Assembly (NCBI RefSeq): GCF_900455735.1
Contig: NZ_UAUI01000025.1
Coordinates: 310,001 to 374,000, forward strand
DNA: 64,000 bases
Source: Rhodococcus wratislaviensis
GTDB taxonomy: Bacteria; Actinomycetota; Actinomycetes; Mycobacteriales; Mycobacteriaceae
Direction of reading: 5' to 3'
Positions 18,240 through 26,872 of this stretch are shown here, piece after piece. A program made the translations under genes and the position numbers. The notes beneath the pieces are model-generated. The model worked only from the letters and a program-made list of their open reading frames with translations, was not told the DNA's origin and did not search any database. The first letter of the stretch is position 1. The number at the start of each line of letters is the position of its first letter.

Positions 18240-19067
18240 ATGAGTGTGGACGACGTCGATCGACTCGCGGACAACGGACCGGGCGAGCACGACGGTGACG
18301 CGAAGCCGTCCCCGTCGGTCCTCCTCAACGGACTGCGGGTGCTCGAATCCTTCTCGATCGCCGAACCGGTGCTCGGTGTCACCGAGATCGCGCGCAAGGT
18401 CGACCTGCACAAGAGCAGCGTTTCCCGGATGCTCGCCACCCTCGAGAAGGCCGGCTACGTCGAGCGTGACGAGGGCACCGGACGCTACCGGCTCGGTCTC
18501 GGTCTCATCGCGCTCGCCGGGCCGCTGCTGGCCAACCTCGACGTGCGCCGCGTCGCGCAGCCGGAACTGGAGGAACTCACCCGCCGCACCGGCGAGACCA
18601 GCGCGCTCATGGTGTGGAACGGACACGAATCCGTCGTCGTCGAACAGATTCCCAGTCCCAAACAGGTCAAGCACACCGCCGCTGTGGGCACCCGCTACGA
18701 CACGTATGCGAGTTCGTCCGTCCAGGTGTTCCTGTCCGAGATGCCGCGGGCGGAGATCGAGCGGCTCTTCGACCGCCGCCTGCTCGTCGGACCCGAGGAG
18801 CAGGACTCGCGGGGTGAGTACTTCGACGAGTTGAGCGACACCCACGACCGCGGATACGCCGTCAACGACGGCCGGACGTCGATCGAGGAGGTCGGCATCT
18901 CGGCGCCGGTCCGCGACCACCGCGGCGTCCTCGTCGCGGCCGTGATGCTGTCCGCGCCACGGTTCCGGGTCCCGGAGTCCATGCTCGAGTCGCTCGGGCG
19001 GACGGTCGCCGAATCCGGCAGGCGGGTGTCGGCACGGCTGGGGGCACCCGCCGCGACCCGCGACTGA
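18240..19067 (+). CDS. IclR-family transcriptional regulator
   Basis: A 275 aa regulator. Residues about 30-85 form the winged helix-turn-helix (LLNGLRVLESFSIAEPVLGVTEIARKVDLHKSSVSRML is the start of it), and about 100-270 the IclR effector-binding domain (VWNGHESVVVEQIPSP, HDRGYAVNDG, GISAPVRD). It follows creatinase on the same strand and is the likely regulator of the transporter-creatinase unit. GAAGGAG lies upstream of the ATG at 18240. Confidence 0.85.
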   Translation: MSVDDVDRLADNGPGEHDGDAKPSPSVLLNGLRVLESFSIAEPVLGVTEIARKVDLHKSSVSRMLATLEKAGYVERDEGTGRYRLGLGLIALAGPLLANLDVRRVAQPELEELTRRTGETSALMVWNGHESVVVEQIPSPKQVKHTAAVGTRYDTYASSSVQVFLSEMPRAEIERLFDRRLLVGPEEQDSRGEYFDELSDTHDRGYAVNDGRTSIEEVGISAPVRDHRGVLVAAVMLSAPRFRVPESMLESLGRTVAESGRRVSARLGAPAATRD

Positions 19068-19141
19068 CCGCAGCGCATCCGCTCGTCGGGTGGACCCCGC
19101 GGACTATTCTGGGTTGAGCGTGTCAGAGGTGGTGCAGGCCG

Positions 19142-22100
19142 ATGGCGAACGACGATCCGTGGGCAACCCAGCGCCAGCCGGAGATCACGACCGAGCTGGC
19201 CGCGGCGGGGTTCGACGATGCCGTGGAGATCGGCCGCGGCGGGTTCGGGGTCGTGTACCGCTGCCTGCAGGAAGACCTCGACCGCACGGTGGCCGTCAAA
19301 GTCCTGACGTCGAACCTCGATCCCGACAACGTAACGAGGTTCGTGCGGGAGCAACGGGCGATGGGCCGGACGTCCGGGCACCCGAACATCGTGGCCGTCT
19401 ACCAGGTCGGTGTCACCCGGAGCAGGCGGCCGTTCCTCGTCATGCCCTACCACTCGTTCGGTTCCCTCGATGCGCAGATCCGTCGGTCGGGTCCTCTCGG
19501 CTGGCAGGAGGTGTTGCGGCTCGGGATCAAGATCTCCGGCGCCCTCGAGACCGCGCATCGCGGTGGGATGCTCCACCGCGACGTCAAACCCGCGAACATC
19601 CTGCTCACCGAATACGACGAACCGCAATTGACCGACTTCGGCATCGCCCGCGTCTCCGGCGGATTCGAGACGACGGCAGGCTCGATCACCGGCTCCCCGG
19701 CGTTCACCGCGCCCGAGGTGCTCGAAGGCCGGCCACCGACGGTCGAGTCGGACGTCTACAGTCTCGGGTCCACCCTGTTCTGCGCGTTGACCGGTCATGC
19801 CGCGTACGAGCGCCGGAGCGGTGAACAGGTGGTCGGTCAGTTCCTGCGGATCTCCACACAGGCGGTCCCCGACCTGCGGGACGCCGGAATCCCCGACGAC
19901 GTGTGCAGTGCCGTCGAACATGCCATGGCCCGCGCGGTCGAGGACAGGCCGGGCGGCGCCGCCGACTTCGGCAACGAGCTCCGGGCGGTCGAGCGACGCA
20001 ACGGTGTGGCCGTCGACGACATGTACATCCCGATTCAGCGGGCACCCGAGCAGCCGCACGATCATGCCGGCGAGTCCCCCCGGTCCCGCGGCCCCGGGCT
20101 CCCGTACAACGTGCGGACGCCGCCGACCCCGCCCGCGCCGGTGACGAAGTTCCGCCCACCCACCACCACCCGGCAGCTCGTGCCGCGACGCCGGCTCCTC
20201 GCCGTACTGCGCGCGGGCCGGGACCGCAGGCTGACGCTCGTCCACGCGCCGGCCGGGTTCGGCAAGAGCAGTCTGGTCGCCCAGTGGCGCGACGACCTGG
20301 TCGACGCCGGGACTGCGGTCGCGTGGCTGACCGTGGACCGCGACGACAACAACGTGGTGTGGTTCCTCGCCCACCTCGTCGAGGCGATCAGGCGGGTACG
20401 CCCGGAGGTCGTCACCGATCTGGGGCAGTCCCTGGAGGAGCACGGGGACGCGGTCGAACGGTTCGTCCTGACGTCGCTGATCAACCGGCTTCACGACAGC
20501 GAGGACGCCCTCGTCGTCGTGATCGACGACTGGCATCGCATCACCGGCTCCGGGCCGATCGACGCCATGAAGTTCCTGCTCGACAACGGCTGCCACCACC
20601 TGAAGATCGTCGTGGCGAGCAGGAGCCGGTCCGGGTTGCCGCTGAGCCGGATGCGGGTGCTCGACGAACTCAACGAAATAGCGTCCGAAGACCTGTGTTT
20701 CGATTTCGGCGAATCGCAGAACTTCCTGTCGGACCGGGTGCAGGTTCCGTTGAAGGACACCGAGATCGAACAACTCCGGGAATCGACCGACGGGTGGATC
20801 GCTGCACTGCAGCTGGCCTCGTTGTCGTTGCGCGAAGCGGGAAGTCCGGAGAACCTGATCGAACAGCTCCGGACGGGGACCGACGCGATCGGCGAGTACC
20901 TCGCCGAGAACGTGCTCGACGCCCTCGAACCCGACATGCTCGACTTCATGCTCGCCACGTCGGTCCCCGACAAGGTGTGCGGCGACCTGGCGTCGGCGCT
21001 GGGCGGCGTGCAGGACGGGCAAGCGAAACTCGAACAGGTCGCCGCCCGCGACCTGTTCCTCGGGAGGACGGGGGACGACCGACAGTGGTATCGCTATCAC
21101 CACCTGTTCGCGCAGATCCTCCATCAGCGTCTCGAACGGGACCACCCCGGGCGCATCACCGACCTGCACCGCCGGGCGTACGACTGGTTCCGGGAGCGGC
21201 ACCTGCTGGGCGAGGCCGTCGACCACATCCTCGCTGCCGGTGAACCGCAGAAAGCGGTGGAACTGCTCGAGGAGGACGACCTCTACCTCCTCGATCGGTC
21301 GCAGATGTCGACGCTGCTCTGCCTGATCGGGAAACTGCCCGCCGACCTGGTGGCCGCCAGCCCACGGCTGCAGCTCACCATCGGATGGGCGAACTGCGAA
21401 CTCCAGCGACTCGAACTCGCGCAAGCCGCCCGAACCCGCGCGCTCGAGCAGATCGACAGCGGCGAGATGCCCGAGCGTCGCGCCGCCCAGCTCCGGGTGG
21501 AAGCGGATGTCCTGCAGGGCGACATCGAGGCGACCGCCGACCGCATCGAGGGTGTGCGGGAGCTCGTCACCGAATGCCTCGACCATCCCACGGAGTACCA
21601 CCCCTTCGTGGTGTCGATGGCCGCTCTCATCGAAACGTTCGTGGACACGTGCGAATTCCGGTTCGAGGACGCCTACCGCAGGCAGAGCTGGGCGGCCCCG
21701 TATCACCGGCTGAACACCGGACCGTACTCCGTCGCGTACGGGTACTGTTTCGCCGGACTCGCGAAGTTCGAGCAGCTCGACGTCGGCGGTGCGATGGAGC
21801 TGTACCGCAAGGCGTTCCAGCTGGTCCGGGAGGCGGAGAACACGCAGTCGCAGCATGCGCGGCTCACTCGTACGCTTCTCGCCGAGGTCCACTACGAGCA
21901 GGGCCGGGTCGACGAAGCGGACGAGCTGCTCAACGAGACGTTCGACGCCGCTGCGCTCGGTGGCGCACCGGATTTCATGATCCGGCACTACTGCCTCAGG
22001 GCGCGGATCATGGCGGTGCGCGGCGATCGCGACGCTGCGGCACGACAACTCGACGAGGGGGTGCGGACCGCCGAGACGTTCTCCCTGCCCCGGCTGCGGG

Positions 22101-22570
22101 CCGCCGTCGACAACGAGCGGGTGCGGATCGGGCTGCCCCCGGCACCCGGGTTCGTGGCCGTCACACGCGAGACCCGGCGCACCCCGGCGAACGGGCTCGA
22201 CCAGGCGACGGCGCAACTCGAGGAAGAGGCGGCCATCACGTTGCTCGCGGCGCAGGGCGATCCGGCGGCCGCGGATCTCGCGTGCGAATGGGCGAACGAC
22301 TGGGTTCGGCAACTCGACGGGACCGGGCGGCACCGGGCCCGCCTGCAGGCGGGCCGGTTGCTCGTGTCGTGCCTGTGGGCTGCCGGACGTCGCGACGAGG
22401 CGCAGGCGATGCTGCTGCCGGCGGCGGTGGAGTGCGCCCGGCACGGGCTGATCCGGTTCCTACCCGACGGCGGCTCGAACGTCGTTGCGGCGCTGTCGGT
22501 GCTGCGGGAGAACGGTCACCCCGACCTGCCGCGGACGTTCGTCGACACCGTGCTCGATGCCGCGCAGTAA
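19142..22570 (+). CDS. PknK-like Ser/Thr protein kinase with STAND ATPase
   Basis: A 1142 aa protein with two parts. Residues about 25-290 are a Hanks-type kinase: the Gly loop GRGGFGVVY (31-39), VAVKVL with the ATP lysine, HRDVKPANILL near 144 and DFGIAR near 166. After a Pro-rich linker, a STAND/MalT-type ATPase begins with HAPAGFGKSSLVAQW (Walker A, about 366-380) and VVVIDDWHR (Walker B), followed by TPR-like helical repeats to the end. The order and length match mycobacterial PknK (about 1110 aa), which controls translation and transcription in stress and stationary phase. No C-terminal LuxR helix-turn-helix is evident. A TATTCT box and GAGGTGG precede the ATG at 19142. Confidence 0.85.
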   Translation: MANDDPWATQRQPEITTELAAAGFDDAVEIGRGGFGVVYRCLQEDLDRTVAVKVLTSNLDPDNVTRFVREQRAMGRTSGHPNIVAVYQVGVTRSRRPFLVMPYHSFGSLDAQIRRSGPLGWQEVLRLGIKISGALETAHRGGMLHRDVKPANILLTEYDEPQLTDFGIARVSGGFETTAGSITGSPAFTAPEVLEGRPPTVESDVYSLGSTLFCALTGHAAYERRSGEQVVGQFLRISTQAVPDLRDAGIPDDVCSAVEHAMARAVEDRPGGAADFGNELRAVERRNGVAVDDMYIPIQRAPEQPHDHAGESPRSRGPGLPYNVRTPPTPPAPVTKFRPPTTTRQLVPRRRLLAVLRAGRDRRLTLVHAPAGFGKSSLVAQWRDDLVDAGTAVAWLTVDRDDNNVVWFLAHLVEAIRRVRPEVVTDLGQSLEEHGDAVERFVLTSLINRLHDSEDALVVVIDDWHRITGSGPIDAMKFLLDNGCHHLKIVVASRSRSGLPLSRMRVLDELNEIASEDLCFDFGESQNFLSDRVQVPLKDTEIEQLRESTDGWIAALQLASLSLREAGSPENLIEQLRTGTDAIGEYLAENVLDALEPDMLDFMLATSVPDKVCGDLASALGGVQDGQAKLEQVAARDLFLGRTGDDRQWYRYHHLFAQILHQRLERDHPGRITDLHRRAYDWFRERHLLGEAVDHILAAGEPQKAVELLEEDDLYLLDRSQMSTLLCLIGKLPADLVAASPRLQLTIGWANCELQRLELAQAARTRALEQIDSGEMPERRAAQLRVEADVLQGDIEATADRIEGVRELVTECLDHPTEYHPFVVSMAALIETFVDTCEFRFEDAYRRQSWAAPYHRLNTGPYSVAYGYCFAGLAKFEQLDVGGAMELYRKAFQLVREAENTQSQHARLTRTLLAEVHYEQGRVDEADELLNETFDAAALGGAPDFMIRHYCLRARIMAVRGDRDAAARQLDEGVRTAETFSLPRLRAAVDNERVRIGLPPAPGFVAVTRETRRTPANGLDQATAQLEEEAAITLLAAQGDPAAADLACEWANDWVRQLDGTGRHRARLQAGRLLVSCLWAAGRRDEAQAMLLPAAVECARHGLIRFLPDGGSNVVAALSVLRENGHPDLPRTFVDTVLDAAQ

Positions 22571-23244
22571 TCGCCTCGCGGGAGCAGGTGTGCGGCGGCC
22601 GTCCGCCACGGGGCGAGCAGGGTCTCGAAGTGCGCGCTGGTGAAATCGTGCCGCCCGACGAGATCCGACACGGCGTGCGCTGCCGCCGCGTCGCGCACCG
22701 CGGTCGCGATGTCCGCGCACAGTTGCTCGTCCTCGCGCACTGTCGCCTCGTCCATGAAGTGCCGTTCCCACGCGGCGTCCTGGGCGCGGTACCAGGATTT
22801 GATCCGGCCCGCTTCCCAGGCCGCGTCGCGTGCGCAGGCCCAGGCGCCGAGCCGCCGGCGGCTGTCGACGACGCTTGTCGTCCGCGTCAGTGCTCCGAAG
22901 TGCCCGTGCAGGAGGGCCGCCGCTTCCACGGCGTGTCGCACCACGTCCTGCCAGTTCGGGCCGAAGCTCTGCTCGCATTCGTGCTCGGTGACGGCGAACG
23001 TGTCGAGGACGGACAGCGCGTCGTCCACGACGTCGGCGTGGAGAAGGTACGAGCCCGGCAGCTCGCGTCGGCTCAGCAACTGGAAGGCCACGAACGCGTC
23101 GCCGCGGACGGGTGCACAGTGCACGAGCACGTCGAGCACCGACAGCCGGGTCTCGGGCGCGTAGTCGTCGCGCTCCGGAACCGGGTGCCGGCGGATGAAG
23201 TGCGCGGCGCGGGCGGGGAGAAGGCGGAGTTCGTCGGTGATCAT
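22516..23244 (-). CDS. Uncharacterised protein co-transcribed with sdaA
   Basis: A 242 aa protein I do not recognise. It is soluble, largely alpha-helical and rich in Ala, Arg, His and acidic residues, with no signal peptide or membrane segment. Visible features are LSVLDVLVHCAPVRGDAFVAFQLL, a WQDVVRHAVEAAALLHGHF helix and a W-rich central part (GAWACARDAAWEAGRIKSWYRAQDAAWE spans about residues 130-158, given here only as composition). The start at 23244 is one base after the sdaA stop, so it belongs to the gcvH-like/sdaA operon. Its 3' end overlaps the pknK-like gene by 55 bases. Confidence 0.7.
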   Translation of the reverse strand: MITDELRLLPARAAHFIRRHPVPERDDYAPETRLSVLDVLVHCAPVRGDAFVAFQLLSRRELPGSYLLHADVVDDALSVLDTFAVTEHECEQSFGPNWQDVVRHAVEAAALLHGHFGALTRTTSVVDSRRRLGAWACARDAAWEAGRIKSWYRAQDAAWERHFMDEATVREDEQLCADIATAVRDAAAAHAVSDLVGRHDFTSAHFETLLAPWRTAAAHLLPRGDYCAASSTVSTNVRGRSG

Positions 23245-23245
23245 G

Positions 23246-24628
23246 TCAGCACTCGACGTAGTTGACCGGGACGTTGACGGCCAGACCGCCGGTCGACGTT
23301 TCCTTGTACTTCGACAGCATGTCGGCGCCGGTCGAGCGCATCGTCTCGATCACCTGGTCGAGGCTGACGCGGTGGGTGCCGTCGCCGCGTAGGGCCATGC
23401 GAGCAGCGTTGATGGCCTTGCCCGCCGAGATCGCGTTCCGTTCGATGCACGGAATCTGCACCAGCCCTTCGATGGGATCGCACGTGAGGCCGAGGCTGTG
23501 CTCCATCGCGATCTCCGCGGCATTCTCCACCTGTTCCGTTGTGCCGCCGAGGATCTCGGCGAGCCCGGCAGCGGCCATGGACGCCGCGGAACCCACCTCA
23601 CCTTGGCAGCCGACCTCGGCTCCGGAGATCGACGCGCGTTCCTTGTACAGCGAGCCGACGGCGCCGGCGGCGAGGAGGAAGCGGATCGCGGTGTCGTCGG
23701 GATCCGACTTCCCGGCCGGGGTGTAGTGAACGGCGTAGTGCAGCACCGCGGGGATGATGCCCGCGGCCCCGTTGGTCGGGGCGGTGACGATCCGGCCGCC
23801 GGATGCGTTCTCCTCGTTGACGGCCAGCGCGACGAGGTTGACCCAGTCCTCGGCGAATGCGGGATCACGGTGCGGGTCTTCCTGATCCAGGCGGAGGTAC
23901 CAGTCCCGTGCGCGGCGGCGCACGCGCAGAGCGCCGGGAAGGATCCCGTCGCGCGCGATCCCGCGCCTCTCGCATTCCACCATGACGTCGCGGATATGGA
24001 GGAGCCGTTCGTAGATTTCCACGGTCGACCGCGTTTCGCGTTCGAATTGGAGCATCACGTCACTGATGGCGTAGCCGTGGCGGGCCGCGACGTCGAGGAG
24101 TTCCTTGGCGGACCCGAACGACAGTCCGCCGGTGGCGGTGCGCGGCGGCTGTGCACTCTCCGCTTCGGTGACGACGAAGCCGCCGCCGATCGAAAAGTAG
24201 GTTTCGCTGTGGATCTCGACGCCGGCGGCTGTGGATGCGGTGATCCTCATCCCGTTCGGGTGCAGCGGCAGGATGGTCAGCGGATGGAGGACGATCTCGT
24301 CCTCGGCGAGCGCGACCTCGTGCGATCCGCCGACCCTGATGTGCCGGGTACTGCGCATCTCCTCGAGGCGTCGTTCCATCTCCTCGGTCTCGATCTTCTC
24401 GGGAAAGTACCCCTCGAGTCCGAGCAGCACCGCGGACATCGTTCCGTGGCCCGCTCCCGTGGCGGCGAGCGAGCCGTACAGGTCGACACGGATGTCCGCT
24501 ACCTCGGGCAGGGCGTCGAGGGCGCGGAGGTCGGAGACGAACCGCGCGGCGGCGCGCATCGGTCCGACGGTGTGCGAACTCGAGGGGCCGACGCCGACGG
24601 AGAACAGGTCGAACACGCTGATGGTCAT
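23246..24628 (-). CDS. sdaA: L-serine ammonia-lyase (iron-sulfur type)
   Basis: A 460 aa single-chain L-serine dehydratase that deaminates serine to pyruvate and ammonia with a [4Fe-4S] cluster. The N-terminal domain begins VFDLFSVGVGPSSSHTVGPMRAA, the classic signature. The catalytic domain has NEENASGGRIVTAPTNGAAGIIP, and cluster-ligand cysteines appear in AEVGCQGEVGSA, LTCDPIEGLVQIPCIE and the extreme C-terminal Cys, as in E. coli-type enzymes. ATG 24628 follows the gcvH-like stop by 4 bases with GAGGCGG as ribosome site. It is the exit step of the betaine-sarcosine-glycine-serine route. Confidence 0.95.
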   Translation of the reverse strand: MTISVFDLFSVGVGPSSSHTVGPMRAAARFVSDLRALDALPEVADIRVDLYGSLAATGAGHGTMSAVLLGLEGYFPEKIETEEMERRLEEMRSTRHIRVGGSHEVALAEDEIVLHPLTILPLHPNGMRITASTAAGVEIHSETYFSIGGGFVVTEAESAQPPRTATGGLSFGSAKELLDVAARHGYAISDVMLQFERETRSTVEIYERLLHIRDVMVECERRGIARDGILPGALRVRRRARDWYLRLDQEDPHRDPAFAEDWVNLVALAVNEENASGGRIVTAPTNGAAGIIPAVLHYAVHYTPAGKSDPDDTAIRFLLAAGAVGSLYKERASISGAEVGCQGEVGSAASMAAAGLAEILGGTTEQVENAAEIAMEHSLGLTCDPIEGLVQIPCIERNAISAGKAINAARMALRGDGTHRVSLDQVIETMRSTGADMLSKYKETSTGGLAVNVPVNYVEC

Positions 24629-24632
24629 GGGA

Positions 24633-25046
24633 TTACACCGCCTCACTGAGTTCGTTGGCGTATTGCGCGGGGGTGAGGAGTCCGTAGGCGGACGACGTCG
24701 GCGACGGGAGGACGGCGAACAGCCAGCCGCGGTGGAACGGGTCGTCGGCGACGAGTCGCGGATCCTCGAGGGCGTCGGTATTCGTCATCGTGACGAGTCC
24801 GCTGATCGGCGCGTACACGGTGACGACGGTCCGCGCGGAAGTCCACACGAGCGCGCAGGGGGCGCCGGCCTCGATCGTGCTGCGCACTGCCGGAAGTTCC
24901 AGCCCGACCACCTCGATTTCGTCGAGTGCCGTGTCCGTGACCCCGGCCCGGAGCGGGTAGTCGGAGAAGCTCTGTCCCGGTGCGAGGGCCAGCCAGCTGT
25001 GTGTGGCCGTGAACCGTCGATCCGAGGGAATCTTTCCAGCTCTCAT
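24633..25046 (-). CDS. GcvH-like protein lacking the lipoyl lysine
   Basis: A 137 aa homologue of glycine cleavage H protein. The family pattern is visible: FTATHSWLAL near the N terminus, VTDTALDEIEVVGLELP, the hairpin VVTVYAPISGLVTMTN and the C-terminal HRGWLFAVLP. At the position of the lipoyl-lysine (ESVKA in normal H proteins) it has TSARTV, an arginine encoded by CGG. The only lysine in the whole protein is residue 5, so it cannot carry lipoate in the usual way. It leads the operon with sdaA and has the TGATATATCA palindrome 68 bases upstream. A regulatory, THF-binding or decayed role is possible. The ATG at 25046 follows AAAGGA. Confidence 0.8.
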   Translation of the reverse strand: MRAGKIPSDRRFTATHSWLALAPGQSFSDYPLRAGVTDTALDEIEVVGLELPAVRSTIEAGAPCALVWTSARTVVTVYAPISGLVTMTNTDALEDPRLVADDPFHRGWLFAVLPSPTSSAYGLLTPAQYANELSEAV

Positions 25047-25113
25047 GCCTTGTCCTTTGACAGTCGGGCGTTGTGGTCGCGGAGTCGCGCGTGTGATCCA
25101 ACAGGTCTGACAG

Positions 25114-25123
25114 TGATATATCA
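25114..25123. promoter_or_regulatory. TGATATATCA operator, site 1
   Basis: Perfect 10-bp palindrome TGATATATCA in a GC-rich background, 68 bases upstream of the gcvH-like/sdaA operon. The same sequence occurs at three other promoters of C1/betaine genes here. Confidence 0.7.
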
Positions 25124-25197
25124 GTATGAGTCATAACAGTAGGTCAGGTGCGGGGGTGGGTCAAGAGGTGGTCTGGAATCGTCCGGAAACTAGGGGG

Positions 25198-25899
25198 CTA
25201 CGGCCGGAGGGTCGCGGGCAGCACACCTTTGAGTGAGCTCGTCACGGCGAGCGCCTCGGCGGCCAGGAGATCGCCCGGCGTGAGAATGCGTTCGCGCATC
25301 AGCCCACGGTCGAGCTGCCAGGACCGCTCGACACCCGGCAGGCACCCCGACGACAACGGTGGTGTCCACCAGACGCCGTCGAACCGGGCGGCGAGATTCG
25401 CGATCGTGGTCTCGGTGACGTGCCCGAGTTCGTTGACCAGCACGACGTCGTCGGCCCCGGGATGGCGGTGTCGCCTGCGGTCGTATCGCTCGCGCAACGT
25501 CGTCTTGTGTCCGAGGAGGACGTCCCGGGAGTCGACGGGCTCGTCGTCGAGCACGAGAGACACCGAGGCCGGCGCGACCGGCGGCCCGAAGACATCGACG
25601 TCCACACCGCCGGCACGGTGCAGGCGCACGCGGACCCGGGCCTCGCCGATACCCGCCAGCCGCTGCGCGAGGTGGCGCCGGAGGTCCCGTTCCCGGAACT
25701 CGTACCCGAGCACGGCTGCGGAACGGGCCAGGCGTCGGAGATGACGCTCCGCGTGCCGCAGACCGGTCCGCGGATCGTGATACATCGTCTCCATCAGCTG
25801 AGCACCCGTACCGAGCAGCTGCGCCTCACCTGTATCGATCGGCTGGACCCCAGCGGCATCGATCGTCGCGACACCGGCGGCGGACACGGAGGCGTTCAC
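25198..25899 (-). CDS. pabC: Aminodeoxychorismate lyase-like class IV aminotransferase
   Basis: A 233 aa PLP-dependent fold-type IV protein. Family features are GAQLMETMYHDPRTGLRHAERHLRRL at the N terminus, the LLGHKTTLRERYD segment holding the expected PLP lysine, NELGHVTETTIANL and SSGCLPGVERS. It probably converts 4-amino-4-deoxychorismate to p-aminobenzoate and pyruvate for folate synthesis. GTG 25899 overlaps the folP stop by 4 bases, so the two are translated together. The link with folP supports PabC over a branched-chain or D-amino acid aminotransferase, but family membership alone would not decide it. Confidence 0.75.
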   Translation of the reverse strand: MNASVSAAGVATIDAAGVQPIDTGEAQLLGTGAQLMETMYHDPRTGLRHAERHLRRLARSAAVLGYEFRERDLRRHLAQRLAGIGEARVRVRLHRAGGVDVDVFGPPVAPASVSLVLDDEPVDSRDVLLGHKTTLRERYDRRRHRHPGADDVVLVNELGHVTETTIANLAARFDGVWWTPPLSSGCLPGVERSWQLDRGLMRERILTPGDLLAAEALAVTSSLKGVLPATLRP

Positions 25900-26795
25900 G
25901 GGGCGGAGGCTCGATTCGACGCGTGGCTGGGGCTGGCGGCACCACGATATACGAGTGAACGGAGCACGGACACCGCGTCCACGGTCGCGGACACGTCGTG
26001 CACCCGGAGGAGGGCGGCCCCGTTCTGCGCGGCAATCAGGGCTGCGGCCACCGAGGCGGCCTGACGGTGGTCGACGCCGCGGCCGGTGATCGTGCCGAGC
26101 ATGCCCTTCCGGGACAGTCCGGCCATCACGGGAACACCGAGATCCGTGATCTGCCGGAGCTCGGACAACAGGGTGAGGTTGTGGGCGAGGGTCTTGCCGA
26201 ATCCGAAGCCCGGGTCGACCATGATGTGCTCGAGGGGAATTCCCGCGCCCCGGCAGGCACCGACACGGTCGACGAGGAACCCGCGCACCTCGGACACGAC
26301 GTCGCCGTACTCCGGCGATTTCTGCATCGTCTCGGGCTCGCCGCGCATGTGCATCAGGCACACGGGCACGTTCAGGTCGGCGGCGGCGCGCAGCGCACCC
26401 GGAAGCCGGAGGGCACGAACGTCGTTGATCATCGACGCGCCGGCGGCGACCGCCGCGCGCATGACGTCCGGTCTCGAGGTGTCGACCGAGATCGGGACCG
26501 AGGTGAGCTCGGCGAGTTCCTGGACGACGGGAATCACGCGCGCGATCTCGTCCGCGACGGACGGCGGTCGGGATCCGGGACGGGTCGATTCGCCTCCGAC
26601 ATCGAGGAGGTCGGCGCCCTCCGCGACCAGGGACAGGGCGTGCTCGACCGCGGCGGCGGTGTCGAGGTATCGACCACCGTCGGAGAACGAATCCGGGGTC
26701 ACGTTGACGATTCCGCAGATTAGGGGAACGTCGCGTGACAGAGCGTCGAGCAGTCGGCCGTGGCCGGTCGCGATGAGCGTCGGGAACGGAACCAT
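25896..26795 (-). CDS. folP: Dihydropteroate synthase
   Basis: A 299 aa enzyme joining p-aminobenzoate to hydroxymethyldihydropterin diphosphate. Family signatures are clear: GIVNVTPDSFSDGGRYLD at residues about 28-45, LLDVGGESTRPGSRP, SVDTSRPDVMRAAVAAGASMINDV, VDPGFGFGKTLAHN and GLSRKGMLG. The ATG at 26795 follows AAAGGAGGTGCGCCGG, a strong ribosome site. It stands after soxG on the same strand, separated by 77 bases with a hairpin, and overlaps pabC. A folate-synthesis pair in a sarcosine-demethylating operon could raise the tetrahydrofolate supply; it may be a second, pathway-dedicated copy. Confidence 0.9.
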   Translation of the reverse strand: MVPFPTLIATGHGRLLDALSRDVPLICGIVNVTPDSFSDGGRYLDTAAAVEHALSLVAEGADLLDVGGESTRPGSRPPSVADEIARVIPVVQELAELTSVPISVDTSRPDVMRAAVAAGASMINDVRALRLPGALRAAADLNVPVCLMHMRGEPETMQKSPEYGDVVSEVRGFLVDRVGACRGAGIPLEHIMVDPGFGFGKTLAHNLTLLSELRQITDLGVPVMAGLSRKGMLGTITGRGVDHRQAASVAAALIAAQNGAALLRVHDVSATVDAVSVLRSLVYRGAASPSHASNRASAP

Positions 26796-26823
26796 CCGGC
26801 GCACCTCCTTTCGGAAGGGGAAT

Positions 26824-26861
26824 CGGTCCGGAGGACGGCACCATGCCGTCCACCCGGACCG
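26824..26861 (-). terminator. Hairpin between soxG and folP
   Basis: An interrupted stem of 15 bp (26824-26831 with 26854-26861, and 26833-26839 with 26845-26851) in the 77-base gap, 12 bases after the soxG stop. There is no following T run. It may partly terminate transcription or protect the sox message from 3' decay. Confidence 0.5.
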
Positions 26862-26872
26862 ACGCTGTCGCT

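Noticed and set aside
17301..22444. Long antisense frames opposite creatinase, IclR and the kinase
   Set aside because: They mirror the codon phase of well-supported genes and show no domain.
24633..25046. Sequencing error as the cause of the missing lipoyl lysine
   Set aside because: The codon is CGG, at least two changes from AAA or AAG, and the surrounding frame is intact.
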